A DNA stretch of 64,000 nt from Leucogyrophana mollusca (Eukaryota; Basidiomycota; Agaricomycetes; Boletales): NCBI GenBank assembly GCA_021014945.1, contig MU266394.1:1-64000 (forward strand), written 5' to 3'. A program made the position numbers and the translations under genes. Positions within the stretch are counted from its first letter, which is position 1; every line of letters starts with the position of its first letter. The notes beneath the pieces are model-generated. The model saw only the letters and a program-made list of their open reading frames with translations. It had not been told where the DNA came from and did no database searches. Positions 30,888 to 43,101 of the stretch are shown in pieces.

Positions 30888-33202
30888 ATGGCTGGAATCA
30901 CAAGCATGCCAATGACGGCGCTCGCCGTCGTTTTTGCCGTTGCATTGGTTGTTGGAAATCGCAAGAAAAAGAGAGAGGGTCCGCCATTGCCGCCTGGTCC
31001 CCCGCCCACGCCTTTTGTAGGCAACGTTAGTGGTATTGACGTGTCTGCCCCATGGCTGTCTTACGCGAAGTGGGGGGCTACCTACGGTAGGTACTTCCTC
31101 AACACCCACGAAGTTGTAGCCTTCTCATTGTTGTTCTCTCCTAGGTGGAATCATCTACTCTCGTTTCTTCTCCCAGGATATCATCATCATCAATTCGGAA
31201 AAGATCGCAAAGACACTGATGGAGAACCGATCCCATATCTACTCTGATAGGCCGGTGATTGCAACTACAGAACCGTGCGTCATGTGCCTTTCATGTGTCC
31301 AGGACATGTGTTTACCTTTCCCTCATGTCAGTCTCGGGCTAGGTTTTAACTCAGTGCTCTTCCGTTATGGCGCGAAGTGGCGCCAGCACAGGTCCGGCTT
31401 CCCTCTTGTCGCGGATTTGGGAGGTTAACACACGTTGTAGGAGAATATTCCACCAAGCCGTTAGGCCCGATGCTGTCGTTGCATACCGTCCTCTGCAGAT
31501 GCAAAAGGGCCACCAGCTCCTTCTGGATCTTCTTGCATCTCCTGAAGAACATGTGCAACACCTCGTAATGTCCGCCCTCCCCCTCTGTTCTCGTCGCACA
31601 TGTCTTGACGCATGATATCTGCAGGCATTCTGGGGCCATCATCATGTCTGCTGTGTACAATTACGATACACTCCCCAACAATGACCCCTTCATGACGGTA
31701 ATTGAAAAGGCAACGAAGATCATCGTGGATGAGTTGAGGCCTGAGGTAGCTGCTATCCTGAGCGCTTTCCCCATTCGTGAGATTTGTCGAATTCAAGTGA
31801 GCTGCCTGAGCGCGCTGACCAGCTCCCACAACAGTTTTGAGCTTCCCATCCTGGTTCCCCGGAATGAGCATCAATGGGAGAACAGCCGATTCGAAGAAGT
31901 ACACAAAGGCCTGGGTTGAATCTCCATTCCAATACACTCAGGAGACCATAGTATGTCGCGCTTCCGTTCTTTCAACATATATGCAATCGTTTGTCTGATG
32001 TTCATTCGTTTAGGCTGCAGGCACGGCGACACCCTCGATGGTCTCTGACGCCTTGAGCAAGATTGAAGGTAAGGACGACGAAACTGAGATGACGAAGGCA
32101 ATCAAGGAGGTTGCTGCCACCGCTTTCTTAGGTGAGCCGCCAGTGTTGTTACAAACTCGTCGCAGGTTCCTGACATTCTGTGTATAGCTGGAGCAGAGAC
32201 TGTAAGTTTTATCACGCAGTCGTGGTTTTTGTGTGTACCGTCTGACGGGATGCCAGACGCAATCTACGCTTCGTGTTTTCATACTTGCGATGATACTCTA
32301 TCCTGAGGTGCAAGAGCGCGCTCAAGCTTTGATCGACGCTGTCGTAGGCACAGATAGGCTTCCGAACTTCGATGACAGAGAGTCGCTGCCCTACATTGAT
32401 GCCATCCTTCGCGAAACTATGAGGTGGAATCCCGTTTTCCCTCTAGGTAAGGTTGACCTTCGTTCGCGTCGACCACAGTGATAGACGTTTTGCAGGTCTC
32501 CCTCATGCAGCCACCGAAGATGACATCTATGAGGGATATTATATACCTAAAGGTATTGAAATTGAGATCCAGTTCCGAATGTCTCTGACGCTCTCACAGG
32601 GGCAACAATAATTCCCAACGCCTGGTAACGGAATACCTACTTTCTGATATTGACCCGTACCAAATTCCTCTTCTACTAGGGCAATGGCACACGACGAGAC
32701 CAAATACCCCAACTCTTTTGAGTTTATTCCTGAACGTTTCATCGCTGCCGACGGAAATCTGACGGAGGACCAGGCCACCTTCACTTTTGGGTTTGGTAGA
32801 AGGGTACGTATGTATGGATTGTGTCTACTTCCGAAAGTTAACAATGAGTTTGTCTTTCAGATCTGTGTCGGTAAGTTTCGCTGCGAAAGAAATGTGCCCA
32901 CCAGACTCATTTATTCTCCAGGGCGGTACTTCGCTGACGGATCGCTCTGGTCGGCCATGGCTCTTATGTTAGCCACGTTTAAATTTAGCAAAGCAAAGGA
33001 CGCCAATGGTAATGACGTCGATTTTGATGTCAAGTGGTCCACTGGAGTCGCTATGTGAGTGCCTTTTCCTATATTACTGGTTCCAGTGAATTTATCTGCG
33101 CCAATCGTTAGCCATCCCTTGCCTTTCCCGTGCTCCATCACTCCCAGATCACGGGGCATGAATGCAGAAAAACTGCAACAGTTGATCCGCGCGAGTCACT
33201 GA
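30888..33202 (+). CDS. Cytochrome P450 (P450-2)
   Basis: A tandem paralogue of P450-1: 15 exons, 515 residues. Exons: 30888-31086, 31145-31274, 31332-31391, 31441-31569, 31625-31776, 31835-31950, 32014-32131, 32188-32201, 32257-32446, 32496-32552, 32600-32624, 32680-32803, 32861-32870, 32922-33054, 33112-33202. It has an N-terminal anchor, hinge PPLPPGPPPTPFVGN, AGAET (302-306), ETMR (E359, R362), PERF and FGFGRRICVGR with heme Cys440 in a 10-nt exon. Nine exon lengths are identical to P450-1 (199, 130, 116, 14, 190, 57, 25 and 124 nt, plus the sum 60+129+152=341). The donor at 31570 (gtccgc) is weak but needed for frame. The protein ends with ATG-type residues then SITPRSRGMNAEKLQQLI. Substrate unknown. 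Confidence 0.93.
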
Positions 33203-34048
33203 TGCAGCAATATGGAGAATTGGGTAGTAGTTGTATTTGACCTTCTCTTGCTGCTTGCTTTTATTCGTTGTCAATCAATTCACTTACAAACTTCGAGCGC
33301 TGGCCTACGGGACGACCACACATTTAAGACGACGGAGAGTTGGACAACCGGTTTGCGTACGCGATTGCTCGATTCGGGATGGAATGAAGACTCGGTGGAA
33401 GGAGCCCTTTTGATTTTATCCACTTGTGAGTTCGTTCCTCTCTGCAGTGCATGGGTGCATCTCGAGAGTGTGGACGTATGGATCAGCACTGTCACGCGTC
33501 TGTTGTGCGCTCCCGGTTTTGTTAATATGGCTACCCATGTCAAGGCTGTCTGAAAATGGTCCCACTGTGCGCAGGATCGAAAAAAAGTACCGCGTTTGGG
33601 TATTATAAGCAGATGTAGCACCAGCTGTAGTCGATAGTGGTATATGATTATAGCCGCAACCAAGCCTTGCAGGCCGGGGGCACCAATGTACGCGTGCTGG
33701 CTGCTTGTTTTGTGAAAATACCACGCAGTATAGTAGTTGGCTGTCTGACTGAAGTTGAGTGAAAGATCGTGGACGTCACAAAACTGTCGGACCCAATGTT
33801 GTGGCAGTGTCCATACCGAAGTCCAAGAATGTGCTGCGTGCGCACTCACTCCAATTGCACTCAGCTCCAACGGCCCAGGCTTCACGAAATTTCACGAACC
33901 AAGTCACGAACGGATTACTCCATAACTTATCTGATTGCATTGCTTCAACAAGATATTGCGCACCACACGACTTTCGTTACACTCTCCCAGCACCAGCCTG
34001 AGCGTGCTCATAGTACTGTAGTTCAACTCACAAGGAAATTCGGATGTC
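33203..34048. other. Intergenic between P450-2 and kelch-type gene
   Basis: No gene was recognised. The long open frame that continues upstream of the kelch-type start (back to 33769) has no signal or family motif and reads through the promoter region. Confidence 0.5.
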
Positions 34049-37000
34049 ATGATTCTGGGAGTAGCAGCTGCTTATTCTTGCCTTATCGCTCTAGCAGCAG
34101 CGCAATACTCACCCGCACCAAGGTACGCACCCTTGCCTTGCCTATCAAACTTGTGTTGAAAAGATTCTGCAGATGGGGCCAAGCAGCAGCCCTATTAGAG
34201 GACACACTCTACGCTCATGGCGGGTTGACAGACCCATATAACACATACTCATACTCTTCTGCGCCGCCAACTGCAGAGATCTTCCTACTCGACCTTTCTG
34301 CCTCTTTCAATCCAATCTCTCCCCCGTGGCAGCTCCTATCCAACTCAACAACTACAGCCTCGTCTCCCGCACTCGGCTGGCACTCGCTGTCCGCTTTCAA
34401 CACCAGCACACTTCTCCTCTTCGGTGGACAGCCCGGTCCAAATTCACAAACCGTTCTGACGACCTTAAACGACTCTGCTTCTCTCTTGTCAGCTTTTGAC
34501 CGTACGGATCCTTCCTTCCTTATGGAACCACAGAATTGGGCGGGCGAGCCTATGCGCCGAATGCGTCATTCGGCCTCATCGACCGGTGGAAAGATATGGG
34601 TCATCGGTGGCGAGAAAGCGGACGGGTCTGGAAGCGCATTTTCGGACCACTACGTCTTCGATCCTTTCGTGCTTGACTTTATGCGCTTGCCCACGGCAAA
34701 TGCACCTCCGGACATCTATGGTCATACTTCCCTGGTTCTTCCTGACGGAAGGCTCATCGTTTTTGGAGGTTTCTGCGCCTCGAGTGTGGAGCTCGTACCA
34801 CTGAGCAGGATCTGGTCGCTGGATACGACACAAGAAACACTCTCCTGGGACCTTCTTCCTGTTTCCAGCGCTTCTCTACCGAACCCTCGCCGTGATTTTG
34901 CTGCCGTCGTGCTGGTCAATGGCGAGATCCTTATCCAAGGTGGTGGAGATGGCCAACTGGAGAACACCTACAGCGACGGATGGGTCCTCGACACGAGCCA
35001 GAACCCTATGGTGTGGCAGGCGGTTGAAGCCCTGGAACAGATTGGCCCCAGGAAAGACCATTTTGCCATCCAAGTGGGTGGACAAGTCCTATTTGGATTT
35101 GGTGAGCTTTTGTAATTGCTCGCCGATCTCGGACAGTTTTCGATCTGACCGTCATCTGCAGGATACGGAGCGTCGTCGCCTTACCAGTCGCCTACTACAG
35201 GTTCTGCATCTCTGCAAGTATATGACCCTTCCAGCTCAGCAGTCGTCCCATCATATAGCCCTCCGGCTGCGGGGTCTACACCTGCTATTAACTCCCTCCC
35301 CCCGCCGTCGCAAACTGGTGAGCCTAATGGAGGCGGCAGCACTGATGGGACGAGTGGAGGATCGCAAGGAAGCGGAGGGCCCACTGTACACCCCACTGGC
35401 ACAAGTGGGACGCCTGATTCAGCGAAACACGACACCGCAGCTATCGCGCTCGGTACAACATTCGGCGTCCTGGGCCTCGTTGCCGGTGGAATCGTCACAG
35501 CATGCTGTATACGTCGACGCCGGGGACGAGACCCGCAGCGAGATGGGAGGTTCTTCTTGCTCGGGGGTGACCCGGAAGAAGAAGGTGGTGGCGATGTCCT
35601 TACTGCGGGTGGCAGAGGAGATAAACGCTTTACCAGGACCAATGTGCAATGGCGGGGTGCTGGGGTGTTGTCGCACTTTGGGCTTGGCAAAAACCGACGC
35701 TCTCCTGCGCAGCAGCGCCAACGCCGGGACATGCTCGCAGACGAAGATACGCGACAGTTTGGGTGGGGTACGCGCCCGGGGTTGGTGCGACGAGAAGGGA
35801 GTGCCGGGACGAGTGCTTGGTCCCTCCGGTCCATGAGCGCCATGGTACGCGGGATAGTGTCGCGTGACCCAAGTGTGAGCGGGACAGGCGGGGAGTGGGA
35901 TCCCTGGGAGAAGGTGGGTAATTTTGGTGAGGGCGACCGGGAGGGGTTAGTGAAGGATAGGGATTTCATCCCCTATGGCGCTGCCGCACTGGGACGTCGT
36001 GAGGGGAGCTCATGGTCGTACACGGATCCATTCGCGGACACGGAGCGGGGTAACGGCGACGACGAATATGCCGATTTCGACATTCGCCCTGGTGATCAAG
36101 TTGACGATCACGAGTACAATCAATATAACCTTGATGGGGAGAGGATCGACGACTTGGATCCGCCACGTCTCAGACCCTTGAGAACGCTCTTACCGCTCTC
36201 GGTTCCCTTGCACACCCTAAGCCCTTTGAGAGAAGTAGGTACCTCACACTCGGACCAGTCTAACTCCCTCCTGTCGGGCTCTGGCTCCTCTCAGGGACAC
36301 TCCTCTCAGGAACACCCCACAAGCATATTTTCTACACAACCCACCACCCCCTTATCCCAAACATCCCACTCCCCCACCACGCCACGTTCATCCCATATAC
36401 CGCTCAGCAAATTTAGTCCCTTGCAGCGTCACTCGTCTCTCCTCAACTCTCGCCCGCCACCCACGCAGCCCATCCGACGTTCTGACAGTTGGTGGATACG
36501 GTTTGCAAGGACATCGCTGTTGGAGAGGCGAAGCTCTGGCGCGAGTGAGAGGGTCCTTGACTTCCGGGACCCAAACCCGGCTCCACGACTGGTCGCTATA
36601 GAAGAAACGTCCAAATGCTCGCCCGAGTCTCCCGGGTCGAAGAAGGGATTGTCGGGTGGCCATGGTCATTCGGTTTCATCTTCTGTCCACAGCGGTCGCA
36701 CGGCAGATACGGCAGCGGCTGAGAGGCTGGGAGGGAGCTATGATGTTGTGCAACGCGTTGCATCAGATGGCTCGGGGCCGAGGCGGACTTCGTCCTTTGA
36801 TTCGGTGGATACAAGTGTGCATGGCGTTTTGGCTGCTACTTCGTCCACCCCCAGTCAAGGCTTGGATTTGCAGAAGACCACATCGGCTACACCCACGTCA
36901 GTGTTGGGCGAGACTTCAATATCCCCATTTTCGTCGCCGTCCGACCCGCCTACGCCACCGTCGAAAGGCCCCAGCCCACCTCGGCTCGGCTCCAACCGTG

Positions 37001-37197
37001 GCGGAGGAGTCTCGTCCCGTGTGCGAGCGTACGAACGGCGGATATCGCAGGATTTGGGGGATGAAATATCGCCACCCCCACGCAACACACGCAAACTCGA
37101 AGAAGCTCCATCACGAAATCGTGTCAGTATCAAATACGGACTCGCCCCTCGCCCCTCGCTTTACGTCGCGAACCCTGATGGAGGAGGACTTTCGTGA
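34049..37197 (+). CDS. Kelch-type beta-propeller membrane protein
   Basis: Three exons (34049-34122, 34173-35101, 35162-37197) give 1012 residues. The ATG at 34049 starts a signal peptide, MILGVAAAYSCLIALAAA. Residues ~25-335 contain kelch/galactose-oxidase-like repeats: LYAHGGLTDPYN, LLLFGGQPGP, GKIWVIGGE, GRLIVFGGF, GEILIQGGG, GQVLFGFGYG. A Ser/Gly/Pro linker leads to one membrane span (AAIALGTTFGVLGLVAGGIV) followed by CCIRRRR, giving an outside-in topology. The cytoplasmic ~550 residues are charged, Ser/Pro-rich and disordered with many TP/SP sites. Such proteins are common in fungi and are often annotated as polarity or cell-wall sensors, but no specific function can be read here. Both introns restore family-like sequence. 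Confidence in layout is high; role unknown. Confidence 0.85.
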
Positions 37198-40100
37198 TAT
37201 ATTCCTTGGATTAAACATTATGGACTGCGGATTAGATGTACTTTGTGCCCGTTTTTGTCCCCCCCTCGATCACGACGGGAGCACGACGCCTCCCTTATTT
37301 CATACCGCGTTATCACTGTACTAACAGCCTCCTTGTCTCAATACCTGCAGAGTCATTCCGCCTTTAGTTATCTGTTTTATCTTGACGTGGACATTTGTAC
37401 CTACTCACTCCTGGCCCTGTCTGATAGATTTTGTTTTGACGTAGCCTCAGATGCATTCCTCGGTTGTGCAGAGTCTCTTCCCCAATTGGAGTCCGAAGCT
37501 GAGTACTCGCACGCCAACCGCAGATAACACTGCCTGCCTGCCTGAACAAACGAATGAATGAAGATCTCACAAGGCACAGCAAGAGATGGTGTTCGCGTCT
37601 TGGGATTCTCGCGATGGGCGAGCAGCACGGGGATCAACATACACGACGATCTTCTCGCATCAACAACCCCATACAACCATACCTTTGATGGACCCACAGA
37701 GAGTCAGAGGGTTCTGACAAATCAGACCCATATCACGCAGAAATATGATAACCACCAACTCGACGCCAAGGGTGTGGGCGTTTACGGGCCGAGTCGACTG
37801 ATCGCGAAGAACATTGAACACCGTGGGCTAAATTTGAGAGCCGCGATTTACGCACCTCCGAATCTACCGCTGATACCCCCCACGATTTCGCCGCGGGGAG
37901 CACGGTAATTGTAGACAGAACATGCCTGTTCATGTGTCCTGATAGCAGGAGTATCATAGAAGCGCTCGAAACACATTGAACGAAGCTTTATCGGTACCAG
38001 TAATATTTAGCAGTGGGAGCGCCCGTTGCAGATCAGTACTCACGTCTGTCAATCCAGGGCACGAGCAGTGAAAGCATGTTGACATGACCTGCAGTGTTGG
38101 ACATGGCCTATGTTTATGCCGGCGGTGTCACCCAACATAGAAGATGGTGCTTGGGGAAGAACCTGGCGATGAGAGCGGTTGTCAGGGCTAAAAACAGGTA
38201 CTCGGACCAAGTCAATTAAGACGCAGGGAGTCATTTGTCTTCCCTGCGCGGTCCCCGTTCCAAACCGCTATGATACCTAATGCACGGTGCACAGTCAGGG
38301 GGATAGGAGGCCTTCAGTGGTTGGGAAGAATTGTCGACCTGTCCTTCGTCACGAGGCTAATAATGCAGAGCCGCGCCTCTTAGCACCACAGGAACCGTGA
38401 ACAGACTCCAATCTTGTTCCGATCTTCCCTTCCTCACCGTCTCGGCATGGAGTCTAACCCATATGCGAGGTGTGATGCATTGTTTACCACTGTGGCAAAT
38501 TATGCTCGCTTGCGCAAGGCACTCGAGTTGCCAGGCCTCGGTCTTCCGATTGGAAAGCTCATTGGTTTGAGCACGACTATAATTGGAGCTCTAAGCACCC
38601 TGGATAAGGAGCATGATGAGAGCTGTCACCATGAATTTGCCATGTCCTGAAAAGGGCGCCTAAGCTCCGAGATGGCGATAAGCACTGTTTCTGGACAAAC
38701 AGTCTAGGGTCCAATGTTACCGGTACCTTATGAAGGCCATGTAGTGACGGACAGAAGGCCCTGGTGAGAGCGGTGGCAAAAGAGGAGAACCGAACAGAGT
38801 GTTGCCGTACCGAACTCTGAGAGCCTGAGTATCATCATGAAGATGGCTGGGCACGCCCGAGGACGTGACACCGAACCGAAACCGAAGGTCCACCACCGTA
38901 ATGGATAGACAATAATACACTCACCACTTCTTTCGACTCCTGACTGAGGGCAGTCATGTGGTTCTGGTGTTCCGTAAATCAGGACATTGGTGGAAAACCA
39001 CCTTTCCAGAAGTTGTATGTACGAAGGTGTTGAGTACATGCTAAGCGAATGCGTGATGACGAAGCAGGTGCTTTACCTGTGCTAGCCGCAGTGGCAACGG
39101 CACCCAGCACGGCCACAGATAGATCAATGCCAACAGGAGAATCCTCAATGATTCCAGTCGATTCGCTACCTTATAGAACATAACCCAGAAGTCCGTTTCT
39201 CCAGTCGGGTCCGGGCGAGGGTGAGCACCGTTCTTGTTCACCCAGACGCTAAAGATGTCGCTGAGCTCAAATTCTTCGGCTTTCAAGGAGACGCCAACGA
39301 AGTCTGATTTTGAACACGACTGCCTTCTGTTCTTTTTGATCGAGCTGAGGACACAACGGTGATCGCGCTCTTAACCCAGCGGTCACGGTGCCCAACGAGC
39401 AGCAGGCGCTCTACTCTGAGCCGTTGCTTGTCCTTCGAAAACCAGCCCTCAAAATTGGTATCCGATCTGTGTCATGACGCATCTTGCACGGCACTGGGCC
39501 AATCGGGTAGTCGGTTCTGTGCATGCCTGTGACCGACTGGGGATACTGTAGAAACTGTCTAGGCCTTTTACCTTTATCATCATCTGGCAACAGAAATAAC
39601 AGTGGTGAGCTGCATGCTATGTACCAGCCGGGAGGCTGTCTAAGTCGACATCGAGCAAGCCTCTGTTCACCGATTTCTATCGATAAGCAATAGAACGGTG
39701 ACAAGCGCAGCATCCGACATGCTATCTGCAGACATGTGCCCAATCCCTTTGCACCGCAAAATAGCTTATTATTTTTTAATAGCTCTCGTTGTAACTGCTC
39801 ATCAGCTCATCTTGAGATGGGCTGACGAAAGGGCGGCACACCGGGCTACCCGGTACTGATCCAAACCCGCAGTCATCGGCGCCATCTCAATTCGACTGGG
39901 TCCTCGAACACCCCTTTCGCAAGTATATTTAACCAAAACCTACTATGGAGGCATCTGAGATATAATCCAAAGGCCGACTCCTCATTGGTCCATTTTTCCA
40001 AGGCGCCCACAAACTGGTACAGACGCCGCTCTGCAACCGTTGATGTTGATGCTGATGGGCGCTTACGCCCACGTTGTCTCCACAGACGCATCTGTGCATA

Positions 40101-40288
40101 TTCGAGAGTTATGTCAACGTATTTCACAAATCGGACATCCTCTTTGAACGTCCTGTGGCAAGGAAGTGCACTGGCATCGGATCTTAGCCTCATACCGATA
40201 AGCACAGCGGTTCTGCTTCGTGTCGATGTGAATGGATGATCTGCGTTTGGACCTATTATACATAGAGGAGAATCTAGCTCTTCTTCGG
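37198..40288. other. 3-kb gap, no firm gene
   Basis: I found no recognisable gene. Small open frames at 37558-37908 (+), 38446-38649 (+, ~67 residues), 39041-39286 (-) and 39873-40193 (-, ~107 residues, with LYQFVGALEKWTNEESAFG) might be genes or relics. None shows a family motif or supporting splice pattern. The last is the most protein-like. The region is a candidate for a decayed gene or an unrecognised orphan. Confidence 0.4.
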
Positions 40289-40854
40289 CTAAGCGGAAAG
40301 CTCCTGGAGCTCCTGGATAAGCTTCTTGTTGTCCTCATTGTCGGGATTTGTGTTGAGAATCTACATTCGACCAGTGATCAGTGTACACAAGTAGGGACTT
40401 CGCCACCGCAGAACACACCTCCAAAAGCTTCTCGACATATTTCTTCCTTGCTTCCTCTGGTGAAGTGCCTTTGATACTGTTCCATGCATCCCTGGTCACC
40501 GTAAGGTCAATAAACGTACAAGTTTCTAGAACATTGGCACGAGGAAACTTGCCACTTGGCCTTTCCAGTGAAATCCATCAACCCTGGCCTTGGGATGTTT
40601 ACATCCCCAACCGTAGCTTACGACGACCGTCAATAAATGATCTATGATGAGTAGCAACAGCGGGTGCCACAACCTTGTTTATAATACTTGTAAAACTGTT
40701 CGGGCGACATTCGCATCAGATAAGGTCTTCATTTATAGCTGGCTTTGCCAAGGAGATTGCTCACCTCGAGTTGATCGTTCTGTGCAACCTTGACTGGGCC
40801 ATCTTTGGGAAGCCCTTGGACGTACGAGACAGCTTTATCGAATGCTGCGGACAT
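40289..40854 (-). CDS. ACB1: Acyl-CoA-binding protein
   Basis: A small cytosolic protein that binds long-chain acyl-CoA esters and buffers their pool for lipid synthesis and transport. Exons are 40854-40765, 40695-40674, 40616-40553, 40491-40419 and 40360-40289, giving 106 residues, typical for the family plus a short tail. Family strings: [69 protein letters not shown], and a C-terminal [10 protein letters not shown]. The Tyr/Lys ligand-binding residues in YKYYKQ and the central Trp pair region are present. The third intron (40492-40552) has a GC donor (AAGTG|gcaagt...ccag); using it creates the invariant KWDAW. The symbol follows yeast ACB1. It overlaps no other gene. Confidence 0.93.
40492..40552 (-). 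other. GC-AG intron in acyl-CoA-binding protein gene
   Basis: The donor gcaagt and acceptor accag, joined phase 2 to 1, recreate Trp in the family string KWDAW. No alternative GT donor keeps the frame. Confidence 0.8.
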
Positions 40855-41461
40855 GACTGGGGGATGGAGGAAGTATATGACCAGAGGATAATCAGGTCGT
40901 GCGTTACTCGAATCTCATCTGATCTCTATTGCCGAATCCGGAGCCCGCCGATCACATACTAAAGGATTCCTGCTGGTTAAGGGACATACAACTTCGAGCA
41001 AACTTGAAGCGAGTGGTCTTAACGGGCGGGTACAGCCTATCAGAACAATGAGTTCTAAGACTAGAGCGCCATAGTTGATGCGGCAAATCCGTCGAGCGAC
41101 CAACATTTTACCGAAGTGCAGAAGAATGAGACGTCAATATGTATGCGATCTCACTGATGTAACTTTCGCAAGGTCAAACCGCTAACCAGCCGGAAGAAAG
41201 GTTGGTCCACTTGGTGTGTTGGTTGTGAATTCATGCGAGCTTGATCGGTACTGTGAATTTAATCGAGGCGTGTTTTTCATCGGGAGTGTTCAACTTCTAA
41301 GTTGTAAGTCAGGACCATGGTTGTCACAATCCGCGACGGTTTGTGACGCTAACGTGACAGTACTACACACAACTCCGCTGCAGTGGCTGTTCGTTCACGC
41401 TGTGGCAAATTGAATGCATCCTCATTGAAGCTATCAATCCAAAGTTGTGAAGCCTGCCACG
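40855..41461. promoter_or_regulatory. Divergent promoter region, ACB1 / PH gene
   Basis: A head-to-head intergenic region of 607 bases. No gene and no obvious TATA box were recognised. Confidence 0.45.
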
Positions 41462-43101
41462 ATGTCGCCTTCAGCACCTCCACCCTCGCCACAAGAAGTC
41501 CAGAGAAAGCTATCAGTGCATTCGGCAGCAAAGCCAAAGAAGGTACATCTCGGACTCTAGTTATTCGCTATGTGCCCTGATCTGTAAAATCGCAGGTTCC
41601 TCCAGTGTCGCAAGCACATGTCTCTGGCACAGAGTCTGATTCGGACTCTGTGCAGTCACCGGATTTAGTTCCACCGATCACACAATCCATTGGCTCAAGT
41701 GGGGCGTTGCTCTCAGGGAGCGCGCCTCAGCCACCGCTCTCTTCGATTGCGGAGCGCCGATCAGGCAGCGGCGAAGAGTCGGATGAAGACGAGGAGGACG
41801 GGGTGGGTGGGTGGAGAGTCGCCGACAAGGCAGGAAAGTCCCACAACTCGGTGGACGAGAAAGTCATCAAAGCTGGGTATTTGTGGAAGAAGGGAGAACG
41901 ACGCAAGGTTCGTCATCCCTGGAGAATCTGTTGTTCGCACTCGGTGTGGACGGATTTGTCTACAGACCTGGAAGAAAAGATGGTTCGTGTTGCGCCCTGC
42001 ACACCTGGCGTATTACAAGACCTCGGCCGAATACCAGCTGCTTCGGCTTCTTGACCTTTCAGACGTCCATTCTTGCACGCCTGTCACACTCAAGAAGCAC
42101 ACTAATACTTTCGGGGTCGTCTCCGCCGTTAGAACGTTCTATTTGCAAGCACAGAGTACGGAGGAGGTACAGCAATGGGTCAGGGCCATTCAACAAACTC
42201 GGGAGACCCTCATGACTACCTCGACGCAAACGTCGATCGCCACGCCTCCGATACCAATTCCTGGTGCTCAGCCTAACACTCGTCGCATAACTGTCACACC
42301 ATCCCCTCCTTCCAATCCCTCCCACGCTCAAAATGTGACATCATCCGATTCAGAAGATGCCTCCCCCAGTGCCGGACGGACTTACTCGAGTTCGTCACAG
42401 AATCGACCGATTATCGCTTCCTCGCCGTCCAGGGCGCAAGGGAGTTCGAAGGACTCTGCAAAGATAGTACTCTCCGGTTACTTGATGAAGTGCGGATCGA
42501 AGCGACATAATTGGCGCAAACGGTGGTTTGTACTGAACGGTGAAAAGCTAGTCTACTCAGGCAGTCACATGGTGGGTGTAAAATAAGACTTCATTATCGG
42601 TTATCCTCCAACTTACACGGTGCCGTCTTCCAGGACACAAAACCACACCGGCAATTCTCCTTCTCGGAGATTCTGGATGCCCTAGAGTTCGATATGCGAT
42701 CGCACAAACACAGTGCTGCTGTCCCCCCACCAACCACATCCCCACTTCCCTCATCAATGTCCCCTGACGACTCTAAAGCTTCACACGGCGTGCATACGTT
42801 CAAAATTGTCACGACGAAGCGGACTCTTTTGCTTTGCGCTCCCAGCGAAGAAGAAGAAATCAAATGGCTGAGTGCCATCCGTGCTCTTATAGCTCGCCGA
42901 ACAGGCGCTGGTGTTGTCCCTGGAGACTCAGGTGGCGGCGTAGCCTCCGTCCCGAAACCGTCAGCTTCTGGGGGACTTGACGCTGGTCACGGTAATCTTG
43001 CGGCAGGATCTGCGTCTGGCAGCGGTCTGAGACACAAGGTCAGGAACTTGAGCATCAGCGGACCGAATGCTATTCCCGCAGCGCCCATATCGGAAGACTA
43101 G
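41462..43101 (+). CDS. Tandem PH-domain protein
   Basis: Four exons (41462-41542, 41596-41907, 41966-42571, 42634-43101) give 488 residues. Two pleckstrin-homology domains are visible. PH1 (about 118-230) begins IKAGYLWKKGERRK, continues TWKKRWFVLRP and ends in a helix EEVQQWVRAIQQ. PH2 (about 296-425) begins LSGYLMKCGSKRHNWRKRWFV and ends EEIKWLSAIRALI. PH2 has a ~30-residue Ser/Pro-rich insertion (around SAAVPPPTTSPLPSS). The basic K-x-W-K-K-R-W-F pattern in the beta1-beta2 loops is typical of phosphoinositide-binding PH domains. Flanks are Ser-rich and acidic (SGEESDEDEEDG). Yeast Opy1-type tandem PH proteins are a reasonable comparison, though orthology is not proven. It is probably a membrane-associated adaptor in phosphoinositide signalling. 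Confidence 0.88.

Noticed and set aside
33769..34048. Upstream in-frame extension of the kelch-type protein
   Set aside because: The frame is open, but the ATG at 34049 gives a clean signal peptide and the upstream sequence has no domain.
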